A DNA stretch of 64,000 bases from DATMRF01 sp035566435. GTDB lineage: Bacteria; Verrucomicrobiota; Verrucomicrobiia; Limisphaerales; UBA8199. Each line of letters starts with the position of its first letter. The stretch's first letter is position 1. Both the position numbers and the translations under genes were made by a program. The notes below the pieces were generated by a model that worked only from the letters and a program-made list of their open reading frames with translations, was not told the DNA's origin and searched no databases. The stretch covers positions 1-64,000 of the forward strand of contig DATMRF010000106.1 in assembly GCA_035566435.1 (NCBI GenBank), given 5' to 3'. This document shows positions 1-7,880 of this stretch, piece after piece.

Positions 1-457
1 CGGAAATCGGAAGAGCAACACGATCTCTGCTTCCGTGGAGGCGTCCCGCCCCTGCCAAAGACTTCGACACAATCGAATTGAGGACCTTGACGACGGGCCG
101 CCCAATCTGCTTCTCAACCCACGCACTGTCCGTAAGTCCACTTTCTATCTCGTCGATACGCCCGTCGCGCCACGGATAATAGTTGCCGACATCAATTACG
201 ATGGTTTCTTTCTTTCCTTTATTTAGAAGCCCTTTAGGTAGCACTGGAAACGCCTTTTGAGGAAGGACAAGAAAAAGGATATTGACATCTCGAACGACCT
301 CTTCGACTGAAACAGGTATTGCTCCAGTTTTCGCAGCGAGCTCTCTGAGTGAGTCTGGCCCTTTCGAATTTGCCATTTTCACCGGATAACCCGCATCTCT
401 TAATTTTTTGACAATCACTGCACCAATATCTCCAGTTCCAATCACGCCAATGTTCAT
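1..457 (-). CDS. NAD(P)-binding reductase, F420-dependent-NADP-reductase-like, C-terminus cut by window edge
   Basis: The first 152 codons are visible, read leftward from ATG at 457; the gene runs off position 1. The protein begins MNIGVIGTGDIGAVIVKKL, a Rossmann GxGxxG dinucleotide-binding fold, followed by a helix and a strand containing MANSKGPDSL and later VLFLVLP-like and VIDVGNYY strands. This is the pattern of the NADP-oxidoreductase, coenzyme F420-dependent family (also resembling pyrroline-5-carboxylate reductase N-termini). It would catalyse hydride transfer with NADP; the substrate is unknown. It lies 82 bases downstream of the NmrA-like gene on the same strand, so the two probably form an operon. 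Local base composition is AT-richer than in the rest of the window. Confidence 0.75.
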   Translation of the reverse strand, partial: MNIGVIGTGDIGAVIVKKLRDAGYPVKMANSKGPDSLRELAAKTGAIPVSVEEVVRDVNILFLVLPQKAFPVLPKGLLNKGKKETIVIDVGNYYPWRDGRIDEIESGLTDSAWVEKQIGRPVVKVLNSIVSKSLAGAGRLHGSRDRVALPIS

Positions 458-539
458 AGATTCTCCTTTTCTTAGTGATGGTACCGTTCGTCTGAGGAAG
501 TCCGATTCCGATGTTCCGTGAAAGCGTCGCATGAGCCGC

Positions 540-1481
540 TCAAGTGCCCCTGGTGTAATCCTCGTAAACGCCCGGGCTGCCATAGTGTAAGCTACCCGCA
601 GCCTCCAACAGCTCGTTGGCGTGTAGTGTTGCCCAATCCCTCAGCAACAATGGCTCGCGACCTAGAAGTGTCTTAGTATCGTCTATGACGCTTCCAATGA
701 ATGCCATTCTTCCGTCCTCGACCTGTTCGAAGAATTCGAAACCTCCCTTTGCATACGCTCGTTCGTATGCGGAACCAGGCTTTACGGCATCGTTTTGGAA
801 ACCTTTGGCTTTCTGAACTGCTGCTGTGAACTTACGGCCGGTAGCTGCAGTTAGAGTTTCAGCCACCTGGTGCGGAGTAAGCGCGTCCGCTGAAAACCAA
901 TAGTCCTTTCCATTGTGTTTCTCCGGCCCTTCCATGAGAATTACGGCTGCGGCTTCTGCTACGTCTTCCAAAGCAGTAAACCCGACGGCTTTAGAAGTGT
1001 ATGTGCTGTATACACCACCTTTGATCGACCATACTGACAGAAAATTCTGCATAAACATGTTAGGATGTAAATTCGTCCATGCAACGCCGCTGACGTGACC
1101 ATATGCTTCAATCATCTGATGCCAGGCGAAAACCGTGGAGTAGGCGTCATGATCTGGCGTGAATACGCCCAGGTGCACAATATGATTTACACCGTTACGT
1201 TTTGCGGCATCGATAAGTGATTTGCTTTGAACAAGCATGTCAACTGTATAGCCGGTTATTAGAAAAATGCCGGTGATGTTTTTCAACGCCTCATCGAAAG
1301 TTCGAGGATCATCGAGATCGATGAACCGCGATGCTCCAAATTGATCTGCGAGCTCTTCCAGGTTCGCTTTCCTACGCGTCCCTACCGAAAAGTTTGCTTC
1401 ACTCCTTCTTAAATGTTTTGCGACAAGTTTTCCAACTTGTCCTGTTGCGCCCAATACGAGCAGGTTGCTTGTTTTGTTCAT
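540..1481 (-). CDS. NmrA-family atypical SDR, NAD(P)-binding
   Basis: This 313-residue protein starts MNKTSNLLVLGATGQVGKLV, with the GATGxxG nucleotide-binding loop of atypical short-chain dehydrogenases, and has the TRRKANLEEL segment after beta-2. Members include azoreductase-like, isoflavone-reductase-like and NmrA redox-sensor proteins; most are cytosolic NAD(P)H-dependent reductases or sensors with no classical YxxxK pair. The ATG at 1481 is the only start that keeps the nucleotide-binding motif near the N-terminus. The next gene on the strand is another NAD(P)-binding protein, suggesting a small redox operon. Codon use is visibly AT-richer than in the permease and RND genes that follow, which hints at acquisition by transfer (inference). 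The substrate cannot be assigned. Confidence 0.8.
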   Translation of the reverse strand: MNKTSNLLVLGATGQVGKLVAKHLRRSEANFSVGTRRKANLEELADQFGASRFIDLDDPRTFDEALKNITGIFLITGYTVDMLVQSKSLIDAAKRNGVNHIVHLGVFTPDHDAYSTVFAWHQMIEAYGHVSGVAWTNLHPNMFMQNFLSVWSIKGGVYSTYTSKAVGFTALEDVAEAAAVILMEGPEKHNGKDYWFSADALTPHQVAETLTAATGRKFTAAVQKAKGFQNDAVKPGSAYERAYAKGGFEFFEQVEDGRMAFIGSVIDDTKTLLGREPLLLRDWATLHANELLEAAGSLHYGSPGVYEDYTRGT

Positions 1482-2032
1482 TTGAATTTCCTTTGTAGTT
1501 ATCTGGCATTTCTATTGATTTCGTTAACTCGATTCGTCATTGCATTCTGGTTAACGCAGAGGCCGTGCCAGGCGCTCGCTAGGTGTGTAAGAGCTTGATG
1601 GTGAATGATTATTAACTGATATGAGGAGAGGTGTAGTATCGTCGAAATATCGTGCATCCGAAAAACCGACCTCACGACTTAGCATGACACCATGTTTGAG
1701 CGACCAATGCACGACTCAACGCCGGGTCGCAAACTCGCTTTGCTTTTAGAGACCCAAGACTCGCAGTGTTCTACGTGAGGGAGCGATTGGATGTCAGTTG
1801 CAGAGGTACAGCTAAAACTTATACAGCCTAAAGATCTCCCGGGGATGGCAGAGGATTGTATCGTGCTGAGCGCCGTGAAGGCTTTCACGGGGAGCGTGGT
1901 AGCCGCTAATTGTTAAGCCCTTTAATCCTCATCAAGCCGCTCTTCGGAGCGGCTTGCGCGTTACCGAGTCTCGGGAAACGAGCGAAGGGTGGGGCCCGCG
2001 TGTTGTGATGGAAAAACGGGCCGGTGAAAGGA
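1482..2032. other. gene-free stretch with a perfect 9-bp hairpin
   Basis: No convincing gene was seen in 550 bases; short open frames on either strand resemble nothing. At 1934-1955 there is a perfect stem (AAGCCGCTC, TTCG loop, GAGCGGCTT). It sits about 80 bases downstream of the 3' end of the leftward tRNA-Gly and lacks a T-run on either strand, so it may be a processing or termination structure for the tRNA transcript or a structured spacer element. Confidence 0.5.
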
Positions 2033-2109
2033 TGGAGCGAGCGAAGGGATTCGAACCCTCGACACTCACGTTGGCAACGTGATGCTCTACCAGGCTGAGC
2101 TACGCTCGC
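2033..2109 (-). tRNA. tRNA-Gly (anticodon GCC)
   Basis: The leftward strand folds as a complete cloverleaf. The acceptor stem GCGAGCG pairs with CGCTCGC, discriminator T is followed by an encoded CCA (2033-2035). The D arm contains AGCTCAGCCTGGTAGAGC. The anticodon stem TCACG/CGTGA encloses loop TTGCCAA, giving anticodon GCC, and the T arm contains GGTTCGAATCC. The body without CCA spans 2036-2109. Confidence 0.95.
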
Positions 2110-2242
2110 TTCCGTGCAGACTCGGGAATACTAAGGGAAACTCTCCGAAATGCAAGCAGAGTTTTCGGGCGGATTTCTGCAATTTCCGCAGCCGTTTCCG
2201 TAATGCTGCGGCACCCCGACACCCCCCCTCGATACTCCGGCG

Positions 2243-2587
2243 TTACCGCCAGTAGCCTCGAACCCAAACGTAGCCGTGGCCACGGTGGGCCCAATGTCCG
2301 GGCACCAGTACCGCGCGCGGATGCGGGCGAATCACCCAGTTACCGCGCGTCCAGACCCATCGGCCCTGCCAGCACCAAAACCCGGGCACCCACACGTACG
2401 CAGGCCCGGGCGCAGCCACAACTACCTCTGCCACCGGCGCGGGCGGGGCCTCGTTGACCACCACCGTTTCGGCGGGTGCCCCCGGTGGCGGGGTTTGAAC
2501 TTAGACCACACGACGTTCAACGCATCCACCCAGCAACGCTGAAGCGACGATCCCGAAAGCTGCCATGGCCAGCAATGATGTTTTCAT
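2243..2587 (-). pseudogene. tryptophan/glycine-repeat lipoprotein interrupted by in-frame TAA
   Basis: From ATG at 2587 the frame encodes a lipoprotein signal peptide (MKTSLLAMAAFGIVASALLG, then GC as lipobox) and ERRVV, and then meets TAA at 2501-2503. The same frame continues without another stop to 2243 as VQTPPPGAPAETVVV followed by a proline/alanine linker and repeated W/Y/G motifs (YVWVPGFWCWQGRWVW, GHWAHRGHGYVWVRGYW). That is the architecture of small outer-surface YXWGXW-type proteins. In such proteins the residue after VV is often tyrosine, so a TAC-to-TAA change is a plausible cause (inference). A GTG at 2464 could restart translation, but the product would lack the export signal. 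It could be a recent pseudogene or a sequence error. Confidence 0.7.
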
Positions 2588-2686
2588 AAACACCGCACCA
2601 ATTTACACCACATAGACGGAGCGCCGAGTGAGGTTGTTCATCCGCTACAAGCAGTTGCTGCTCAGGCGACTGAGCGTCTCGCCTGT

Positions 2687-5600
2687 TCAATCTCCGTCGC
2701 CATTTCCAGGCACGCGGGCCGGCTGCAGCTTGCCGCTGAAAACAGGCTCCGTTTCAGAACCTGGAATTTCGGCCTGCGCAGCCTCCGCCAAATCAAAGCC
2801 CCGCGCGATGGCTCCCGGCGCTTCGCCGGCGTGTTGTTTGGCGATCAAAACGTAAATCGAAGGGATGACGAGCAACGTGAACACGGTGCCGATCGCCATG
2901 CCGGCGACGACGGTGATGCCGATGGAATTGCGCGCGGCCGCGCCCGCTCCGGAGACGAGAGTTAAGGGGAAGTGGCCGCAAACTGTGGCCGCGCTCGTCA
3001 TCAACACCGGACGCAATCGCACGAGAGCGGCCTCGCGGACAGCCTGAACTTTGCTGAGGCCGCGGCGCTGGAGCTGGTTGGCGAATTCGACAATCAGAAT
3101 GCCGTTCTTAGAAACCAGGCCCACCAGCGTGACGAGACCCACCTGCGCATAAATGTTCAGGGTCGTAGTCCAGCCATTGGTCCAGAAAGGCATCCCTTGG
3201 CCCGGCATTTTGAGAAAGCTGAAGATGAGCGCGCCGAACATCGCCAGCGGCACCGATCCGAGAATGATGATGAACGGGTCGCGGAAGCTGTTAAACTGCG
3301 CCGCCAGGACCAGGATGATCAGCACAACGGAGAGGAGGAACGCCGGAAGGAACTTGTTGCCCTCGACGCGCAGTTGCCGCGACTCGCCGGTGTAATCCAC
3401 CTTGTATCCTTGCGGCAGGATCTTCGCCGCTTCGGTCTCCAGGTAGCGAAGGGCCTGGTCCAGCGGGCGAACGGCGACGCCGCTGATTTTCACCGCGTTG
3501 AACTGCTGGAAGCGGTTCAGCGTGCGCGGACCCACGTTCTTCTTGAGCGTTGCAAAAGTACTGAGAGGCACCAACTGCCCGTTCGGCCCTTTGACGTACG
3601 TGGACGCGAGTTGGCTGGCGTTAAGGCGTTCGATTCGTTTGACCTCAGGGATGACTTTGTAGCTGCGGCCAGCCAGGCTGAAACGGTTGACGAAATTGCC
3701 GCCGACCAGCGTTGCCATGTCCGAACCGACGGTGGCCATGCTCAACCCAAGCGACGCCACCTTGTCACGGTCCATCACCATTTCATATTCGGGCTGGTCG
3801 ATCTTCGTGTCGATAACCGGCGGGAAAGCAAACATGCCGCTCGCGGCAGCGTTAGTCTGCAGTTGTCGGGCGAACCCTAGGATGCGCTCCGGGTCATCGG
3901 TGCCAGCGATGACGAACTCGATCGGGAATTGTCCGCCTCCCGGCAGCGACGGGGGCGCGGCCATGAACGCGCGCACACCGGGAATGCTGCCCACGCTCTT
4001 CTGCAGCTCCGGAAGAATGCTGAACACTGTGCGCTTCCTCTCGCCCCAGGGCGTGAGCACCACACCGCCGAAGCCGTTGTCCGGGAACGTGATTTGGAAG
4101 GTTCTCGAAGCTTCCGGGATGCTCATCATTTCACGGTTGACGGCTTCAGTGTAAAAAGTGGTTTGGTCGATGGTCGCGTCCGCCGGGGCTTCCACGATGC
4201 CAAACAGGAAGCTCTGGTCTTCGACGGGAGCCAACTCCTTGGCTTGCCACGACATTAGGAACATGGGGACGGCCAGGAGGCTCAGCCCGATCCAAAGCGT
4301 ATAGACCGCTGGCCGAGCGGCGAGTGTGGCGTCCAGGACGCGTGCATAGCCCTGGCGGAGCTGGTCGAAGCCGTGGTTGATCCGGCCGGTGAGTCCGTGT
4401 CCCTCCCGCTTTACATCGAGCAGTTTGGAAGACATGACTGGCGAGAGCGTAAGCGCAACCACGCCCGAGATGAAAACCGCCCCGGCCAGTGTAAAGGCGA
4501 ATTCGCGAAACAGGGAACCGGTCAGGCCGCCCTGCAGACCGATGGGAGCATAAACCGCGGCCAGCGTAATCGTCATGGCGATCACCGGGCTCACCAACTC
4601 GCGCGCGCCCAGCAACGCTGCGTCAAGCGCCGTCTTCCCTTCACGCACATGGCGCTCGACGTTTTCGACAATCACGATCGCATCATCGACTACCAAGCCG
4701 ACGGACAGCACAATCGCCAGGAGAGTCAATAGGTTGATGGTGAACCCGAAGAGCTGCATCAGGAAAATCGCCCCGATCAGCGAGACCGGGATGGCAACCA
4801 GTGGCACCAGCACCGAGCGAAGCGAACCCAGGAACAGGAAGATCACTACGGCGACGATGAACAACGTTTCGGTCAAAGTCTTTAACACCTCGTGGATGGC
4901 ATCGTCGATGTACTTCGTGGCGTCATAGGCGATGCCCCCGTTCAAACCGGTGGGCAGCTCCTTTTGGATAGAGGCCAGCTCGGCGCGGACCCGTTTGATG
5001 ACGTCCAGCGAGTTGGCGTTGGGCAAGGGCCAGACACCCATGAAAACCGCCCGCTGGCCGCTGAACCGCACCTCGGAATCGTAATCCTCGGCTCCGAGCA
5101 CCACATCCGCCACGTCCCCCAGCCGCACCAGGCTGTTGCTGGATTGCCGGACGACCAGGTTGCGAAACTCCTCGACCGAGCGCAGGTCGGTGTTCGCGCT
5201 CAAATTGACCTGCACCAGGGAACCCTTGGTTCGACCGACAGCCGACAGGAAATTATTCGCGGCCAGGGCATCGCGGATCTGGGACGGGTTAATGTTCAAG
5301 GCAGCCATCCGGTCGGACTTGAGCCAAATCCGCATCGCGAACGTGCGGCCGCCGAGGATGTCGGCTCGCTGTACGCCCTCGAGTGCCGTGAGCCGCGGTT
5401 GGACGATGCGCACCAGGTAATCCGTAATCTGGTTGGCTTCCAGGATATCCGAGGCGAAACTCAAGTATGCCGCCGCAAACTGCGAATCGGCCGATTCGAT
5501 GTTAATGATGGGCACTTGGGCTTCGGGCGGCAAATCGTTGCGCACCTGGTCCACCTTCGAGCTGATTTCCGCCAGCGCCTTGTTGGGGTCGTAATTGAGT

Positions 5601-5890
5601 TTGAGCCGGATGTTGATCGTCGATAGCCCCAGCGCGCTGGAGGATTCGATGTAATCAATGCCATCGGCCGCGGCGATCGCGCGTTCGAGCGGAGTCGTGA
5701 TAAACCCGCGCACCAGCTCGGCGCTCGCTCCAACATAAACGGTTTTGACCGTTACCGACGCATTATCGCTGCGCGGATATTGGCGCACGGTTAGGGAGCG
5801 AATGGCCTGCAACCCGGCGATCAGAATCACCAGGTTCACCACCATCGCCAGAACGGGCCGGCGGATAAAAACATCCGTGAAAGACTTCAT
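2687..5890 (-). CDS. RND multidrug efflux transporter, HAE1 (AcrB) family
   Basis: The 1067-residue inner-membrane proton/drug antiporter begins MKSFTDVFIRRPVLAMVVNL, the standard first membrane helix of HAE1 pumps (usual length about 1030-1050). Two large periplasmic loops follow helices 1 and 7. The central membrane block contains GLVVDDAIVIVENVERH, with the paired Asp residues of the proton relay, and the second half has GLVSKNGILIVEFAN, as in AcrB homologues. The gene overlaps the stop of the upstream adaptor gene by one base (TGATG), so the two are translationally coupled. No outer-membrane TolC-type gene lies in the window, so the pump must borrow one. The C-terminal tail beyond the last helix (about 40 residues) is longer than in AcrB and low in complexity. 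Drug specificity cannot be predicted. Confidence 0.95.
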   Translation of the reverse strand: MKSFTDVFIRRPVLAMVVNLVILIAGLQAIRSLTVRQYPRSDNASVTVKTVYVGASAELVRGFITTPLERAIAAADGIDYIESSSALGLSTINIRLKLNYDPNKALAEISSKVDQVRNDLPPEAQVPIINIESADSQFAAAYLSFASDILEANQITDYLVRIVQPRLTALEGVQRADILGGRTFAMRIWLKSDRMAALNINPSQIRDALAANNFLSAVGRTKGSLVQVNLSANTDLRSVEEFRNLVVRQSSNSLVRLGDVADVVLGAEDYDSEVRFSGQRAVFMGVWPLPNANSLDVIKRVRAELASIQKELPTGLNGGIAYDATKYIDDAIHEVLKTLTETLFIVAVVIFLFLGSLRSVLVPLVAIPVSLIGAIFLMQLFGFTINLLTLLAIVLSVGLVVDDAIVIVENVERHVREGKTALDAALLGARELVSPVIAMTITLAAVYAPIGLQGGLTGSLFREFAFTLAGAVFISGVVALTLSPVMSSKLLDVKREGHGLTGRINHGFDQLRQGYARVLDATLAARPAVYTLWIGLSLLAVPMFLMSWQAKELAPVEDQSFLFGIVEAPADATIDQTTFYTEAVNREMMSIPEASRTFQITFPDNGFGGVVLTPWGERKRTVFSILPELQKSVGSIPGVRAFMAAPPSLPGGGQFPIEFVIAGTDDPERILGFARQLQTNAAASGMFAFPPVIDTKIDQPEYEMVMDRDKVASLGLSMATVGSDMATLVGGNFVNRFSLAGRSYKVIPEVKRIERLNASQLASTYVKGPNGQLVPLSTFATLKKNVGPRTLNRFQQFNAVKISGVAVRPLDQALRYLETEAAKILPQGYKVDYTGESRQLRVEGNKFLPAFLLSVVLIILVLAAQFNSFRDPFIIILGSVPLAMFGALIFSFLKMPGQGMPFWTNGWTTTLNIYAQVGLVTLVGLVSKNGILIVEFANQLQRRGLSKVQAVREAALVRLRPVLMTSAATVCGHFPLTLVSGAGAAARNSIGITVVAGMAIGTVFTLLVIPSIYVLIAKQHAGEAPGAIARGFDLAEAAQAEIPGSETEPVFSGKLQPARVPGNGDGD

Positions 5891-7020
5891 CAGCTATCCG
5901 CCGGGTGTGGCGCATCCGAGGAGTTCGGGGTCACTTTGTTGTTTTCGACCACCGGCATTCCGCTGCGAAGTTTGAAGACCCCGGCGCTGACCACCCGCTC
6001 GCTAGCCTTGAGGCCGGACTCGACGGTGACGAAGTCGCCCCGGGCGGGGCCAACCCGCACGAGCTGCTGGCGCACTATCAACCCCGGCGCTTCGCCGACC
6101 TTCGCAGGCTTGGATTCGATAACATAAACCGAATCACCGTAGGGAGCGCTCAGGACCGCCGTGATGGGAATGACCAGGACACTCTTTTCCTCCGGCAGCA
6201 GAACCTCCGCTCGCGCGAACATGCCCGGGCGCAACGATTGGTCTTTGTTCTCGAAGGTTGCCTGCAGGCCGACGCTGCGGGTGTTGGAGTCGACGTCCGG
6301 GTTGATCGTGGTCAATGTGCCTTCAAACGCTCGTTGCGGGTAAGCGTCGGTTAGCAGCCTGACCCGCATCCCGGTCTGCAGCCGGGCGAGCTCCTGTTGC
6401 GGCAGGGAAAAGTCCGCATACACCGGCGTGAGCGACTGAAGCGAAACAATCGGTTTTCCTGCGTCCAGGTACTGGCCGAGATTGACCTGCCGGATGCCCA
6501 GGCGTCCCGCGAAAGGAGCGCGGAGGGTCTTCTTCTCAATGGTAGTCTTGATCGCATCGGCATTGGCCCGGTTCTGCTTCAAGGTGGCTTCCGCGGTGTC
6601 CAAATCCGACTGCGAGATCATCTGCTGAATGCGGAGCGTGCGCTCTCGCTCGAGGTTGACACGGGCCAATTCAACCTGCGCCTCGAGCGCCCGTAGTTGG
6701 GCGACTTCCAGGGAGGGATCCAAGCGCAACAGCAGGTCCCCCTTGCTCACCACGGCCCCCGCCTCGAAGGCGATTTCGGTAATGGTGCCGGGGAGCTCCG
6801 GCGTCACCGTGACGCCCTGCACGGCCGCGATCGAACCGATCGCAGTCAATGAGCTCTGCCACTTTTCCTCACGGACCACGAACGAGGAGACCGTTTCCGG
6901 CGGCTGGGAAAACGACTTGCCGGCGGCCATGAGTTTCCTGATCTGCAAGGTCTTGATCCCGGCCAGGGCGCCCACGACCAGCAGCACCAGAAGAATAGCT
7001 AACGCGGTCTTACGCTTCAT
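5890..7020 (-). CDS. RND efflux periplasmic adaptor (HlyD/AcrA-type membrane fusion protein)
   Basis: This 376-residue protein has an N-terminal membrane anchor (MKRKTALAILLVLLVVGALAG), then a biotinyl-lipoyl-like half (VTPELPGTITEIAFEAGAVV, SKGDLLLRLD). A coiled-coil hairpin covers about residues 105-165 (EAQVELARVNLERE...LKQNRANADAIK). The second lipoyl half reads TLRAPFAGRLGIRQVNLGQY, followed by beta-barrel and membrane-proximal domains. These are the domains of adaptors that bridge RND pumps to a TolC channel. It is the first gene of the pump operon. There is no lipobox, so it is anchored by the uncleaved helix. The start at 7020 precedes the anchor directly; the AcrB-type partner follows with a one-base overlap. 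Confidence 0.93.
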   Translation of the reverse strand: MKRKTALAILLVLLVVGALAGIKTLQIRKLMAAGKSFSQPPETVSSFVVREEKWQSSLTAIGSIAAVQGVTVTPELPGTITEIAFEAGAVVSKGDLLLRLDPSLEVAQLRALEAQVELARVNLERERTLRIQQMISQSDLDTAEATLKQNRANADAIKTTIEKKTLRAPFAGRLGIRQVNLGQYLDAGKPIVSLQSLTPVYADFSLPQQELARLQTGMRVRLLTDAYPQRAFEGTLTTINPDVDSNTRSVGLQATFENKDQSLRPGMFARAEVLLPEEKSVLVIPITAVLSAPYGDSVYVIESKPAKVGEAPGLIVRQQLVRVGPARGDFVTVESGLKASERVVSAGVFKLRSGMPVVENNKVTPNSSDAPHPADS

Positions 7021-7210
7021 GGATTAGTTCAAACCTGGATTCTCGGACGTCCAAAAACCCCCAAACTGTAAGTAACGGAAGGTGTTCCGTCAAATTGGAT
7101 GTGACAAAAAATGGCAGCGCTTTCGGCCGGATCCAACGGGTGCCAGGAGGTAAGCACTATCAGGCGAAAAGCCGCAGACTGGCCGAGGACTGCCTCCAGC
7201 GAACACTGGG

Positions 7211-7239
7211 TTGGCAGACGAACTTGAATTCAGTAAAAT
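7211..7239 (+). promoter_or_regulatory. putative sigma70 promoter of the DUF433/DUF5615 pair
   Basis: TTGGCA at 7211-7216 and TAAAAT at 7234-7239 are separated by 17 bases, a near-consensus housekeeping promoter. Transcription would start at about 7246-7248, leaving almost no leader before ATG 7252 and ruling out the upstream GTG at 7240, which overlaps the -10 region. Confidence 0.55.
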
Positions 7240-7251
7240 GTGGGTATGGTA

Positions 7252-7491
7252 ATGAACTATACGGCCGCATTCGAGCGCCGGCCCGATGTGTGCGGCGGCG
7301 AAATGGTGGTCAAGGGCACTCGCGTGACGGTCCGAACGGTTTTGGCCAGTCTTGCCGAGGGAGCGTCCGTCGAGGAAATCCTGTCTGATTTTCCCACCCT
7401 GACTCGTGAAGCCGTAAGGGCGGTGATTGCCTTCGCTGCGACTTCTGCGGAAGAAGACTTACCCGCTCCCGGGATTCCAACGTCGGCATGA
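7252..7491 (+). CDS. DUF433 family protein, probable antitoxin
   Basis: The product of about 79 residues starts MNYTAAFERRPDVCGGEMVV and carries the DUF433 core: KGTRVTVRTVLASLAEG, then SVEEILSDFPTLTREAVRAV. DUF433 is a small helix-turn-helix-like domain, typically encoded directly upstream of a PIN-like DUF5615 protein and regarded as the antitoxin/DNA-binding partner. The stop codon overlaps the start of that gene (ATGA, 7488-7491), implying coupled translation. ATG 7252 is chosen because the promoter places the transcript start next to it; ATG 7246 is a possible alternative. The pair is flanked by an efflux operon and permease genes on the opposite strand. A regulatory role by autorepression is expected from the family but no operator was identified. 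Confidence 0.8.
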   Translation: MNYTAAFERRPDVCGGEMVVKGTRVTVRTVLASLAEGASVEEILSDFPTLTREAVRAVIAFAATSAEEDLPAPGIPTSA

Positions 7492-7865
7492 AGCTGAAGT
7501 TGGATGAGAACCTGCCAGAGTCGCTGCTTGGCACCCTGGAATCATTAGGCCATGACGTTGATAACGTCCGCCTCGAGAATTTGGTCGGCCGTGGTGACCC
7601 TGAGGTGTGGAAGGCTGCGCAGGCCAGTAACCGTCTCTTTATTACGCAGGACCTCGATTTTTCGGACGCACGCAAATTTGCTCCCGGGAGCCATTCGGGT
7701 TTGTTGCTCCTGCGCATGCACTTGCCAGGCCGAGCCGCGTTGGCCAGACGTTTGGAGGAGGTGTTCCGTACCGAACAGGTCGAACGGTGGTTTCGCTGCT
7801 TCGTTTTGGTTACCGATACCAAGGTGCGCGTGCGCTGGCCTAAGGACCGGCCACAATCGAGTTAG
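7488..7865 (+). CDS. DUF5615 family PIN-like protein, probable toxin
   Basis: The 125-residue protein begins MKLKLDENLPESLLGTLESL, the DUF5615 signature in which the LDENLP aspartate resembles the first acidic residue of PIN-domain nucleases. Further acidic positions occur in LFITQDLDFSD, the usual second motif. PIN-like proteins of this family are candidate ribonucleases and pair with DUF433 antitoxins, as here with a four-base overlap. The C-terminal third (ERWFRCFVLVTDTKVRVRW) is the normal closing beta-strand region. Length is typical. Nuclease activity is inferred from the family, not shown by the sequence alone. Confidence 0.8.
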   Translation: MKLKLDENLPESLLGTLESLGHDVDNVRLENLVGRGDPEVWKAAQASNRLFITQDLDFSDARKFAPGSHSGLLLLRMHLPGRAALARRLEEVFRTEQVERWFRCFVLVTDTKVRVRWPKDRPQSS

Positions 7866-7880
7866 TCGTGAGCTCCGACC

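Noticed and set aside
1934..1955. Rho-independent terminator for tRNA-Gly
   Set aside because: The stem is perfect, but no T-run follows on the minus strand; recorded only as a hairpin.
2972..3880. 302-codon open frame antisense to the RND pump
   Set aside because: A complement of conserved transporter sequence in a GC-rich genome, where long antisense frames are expected.
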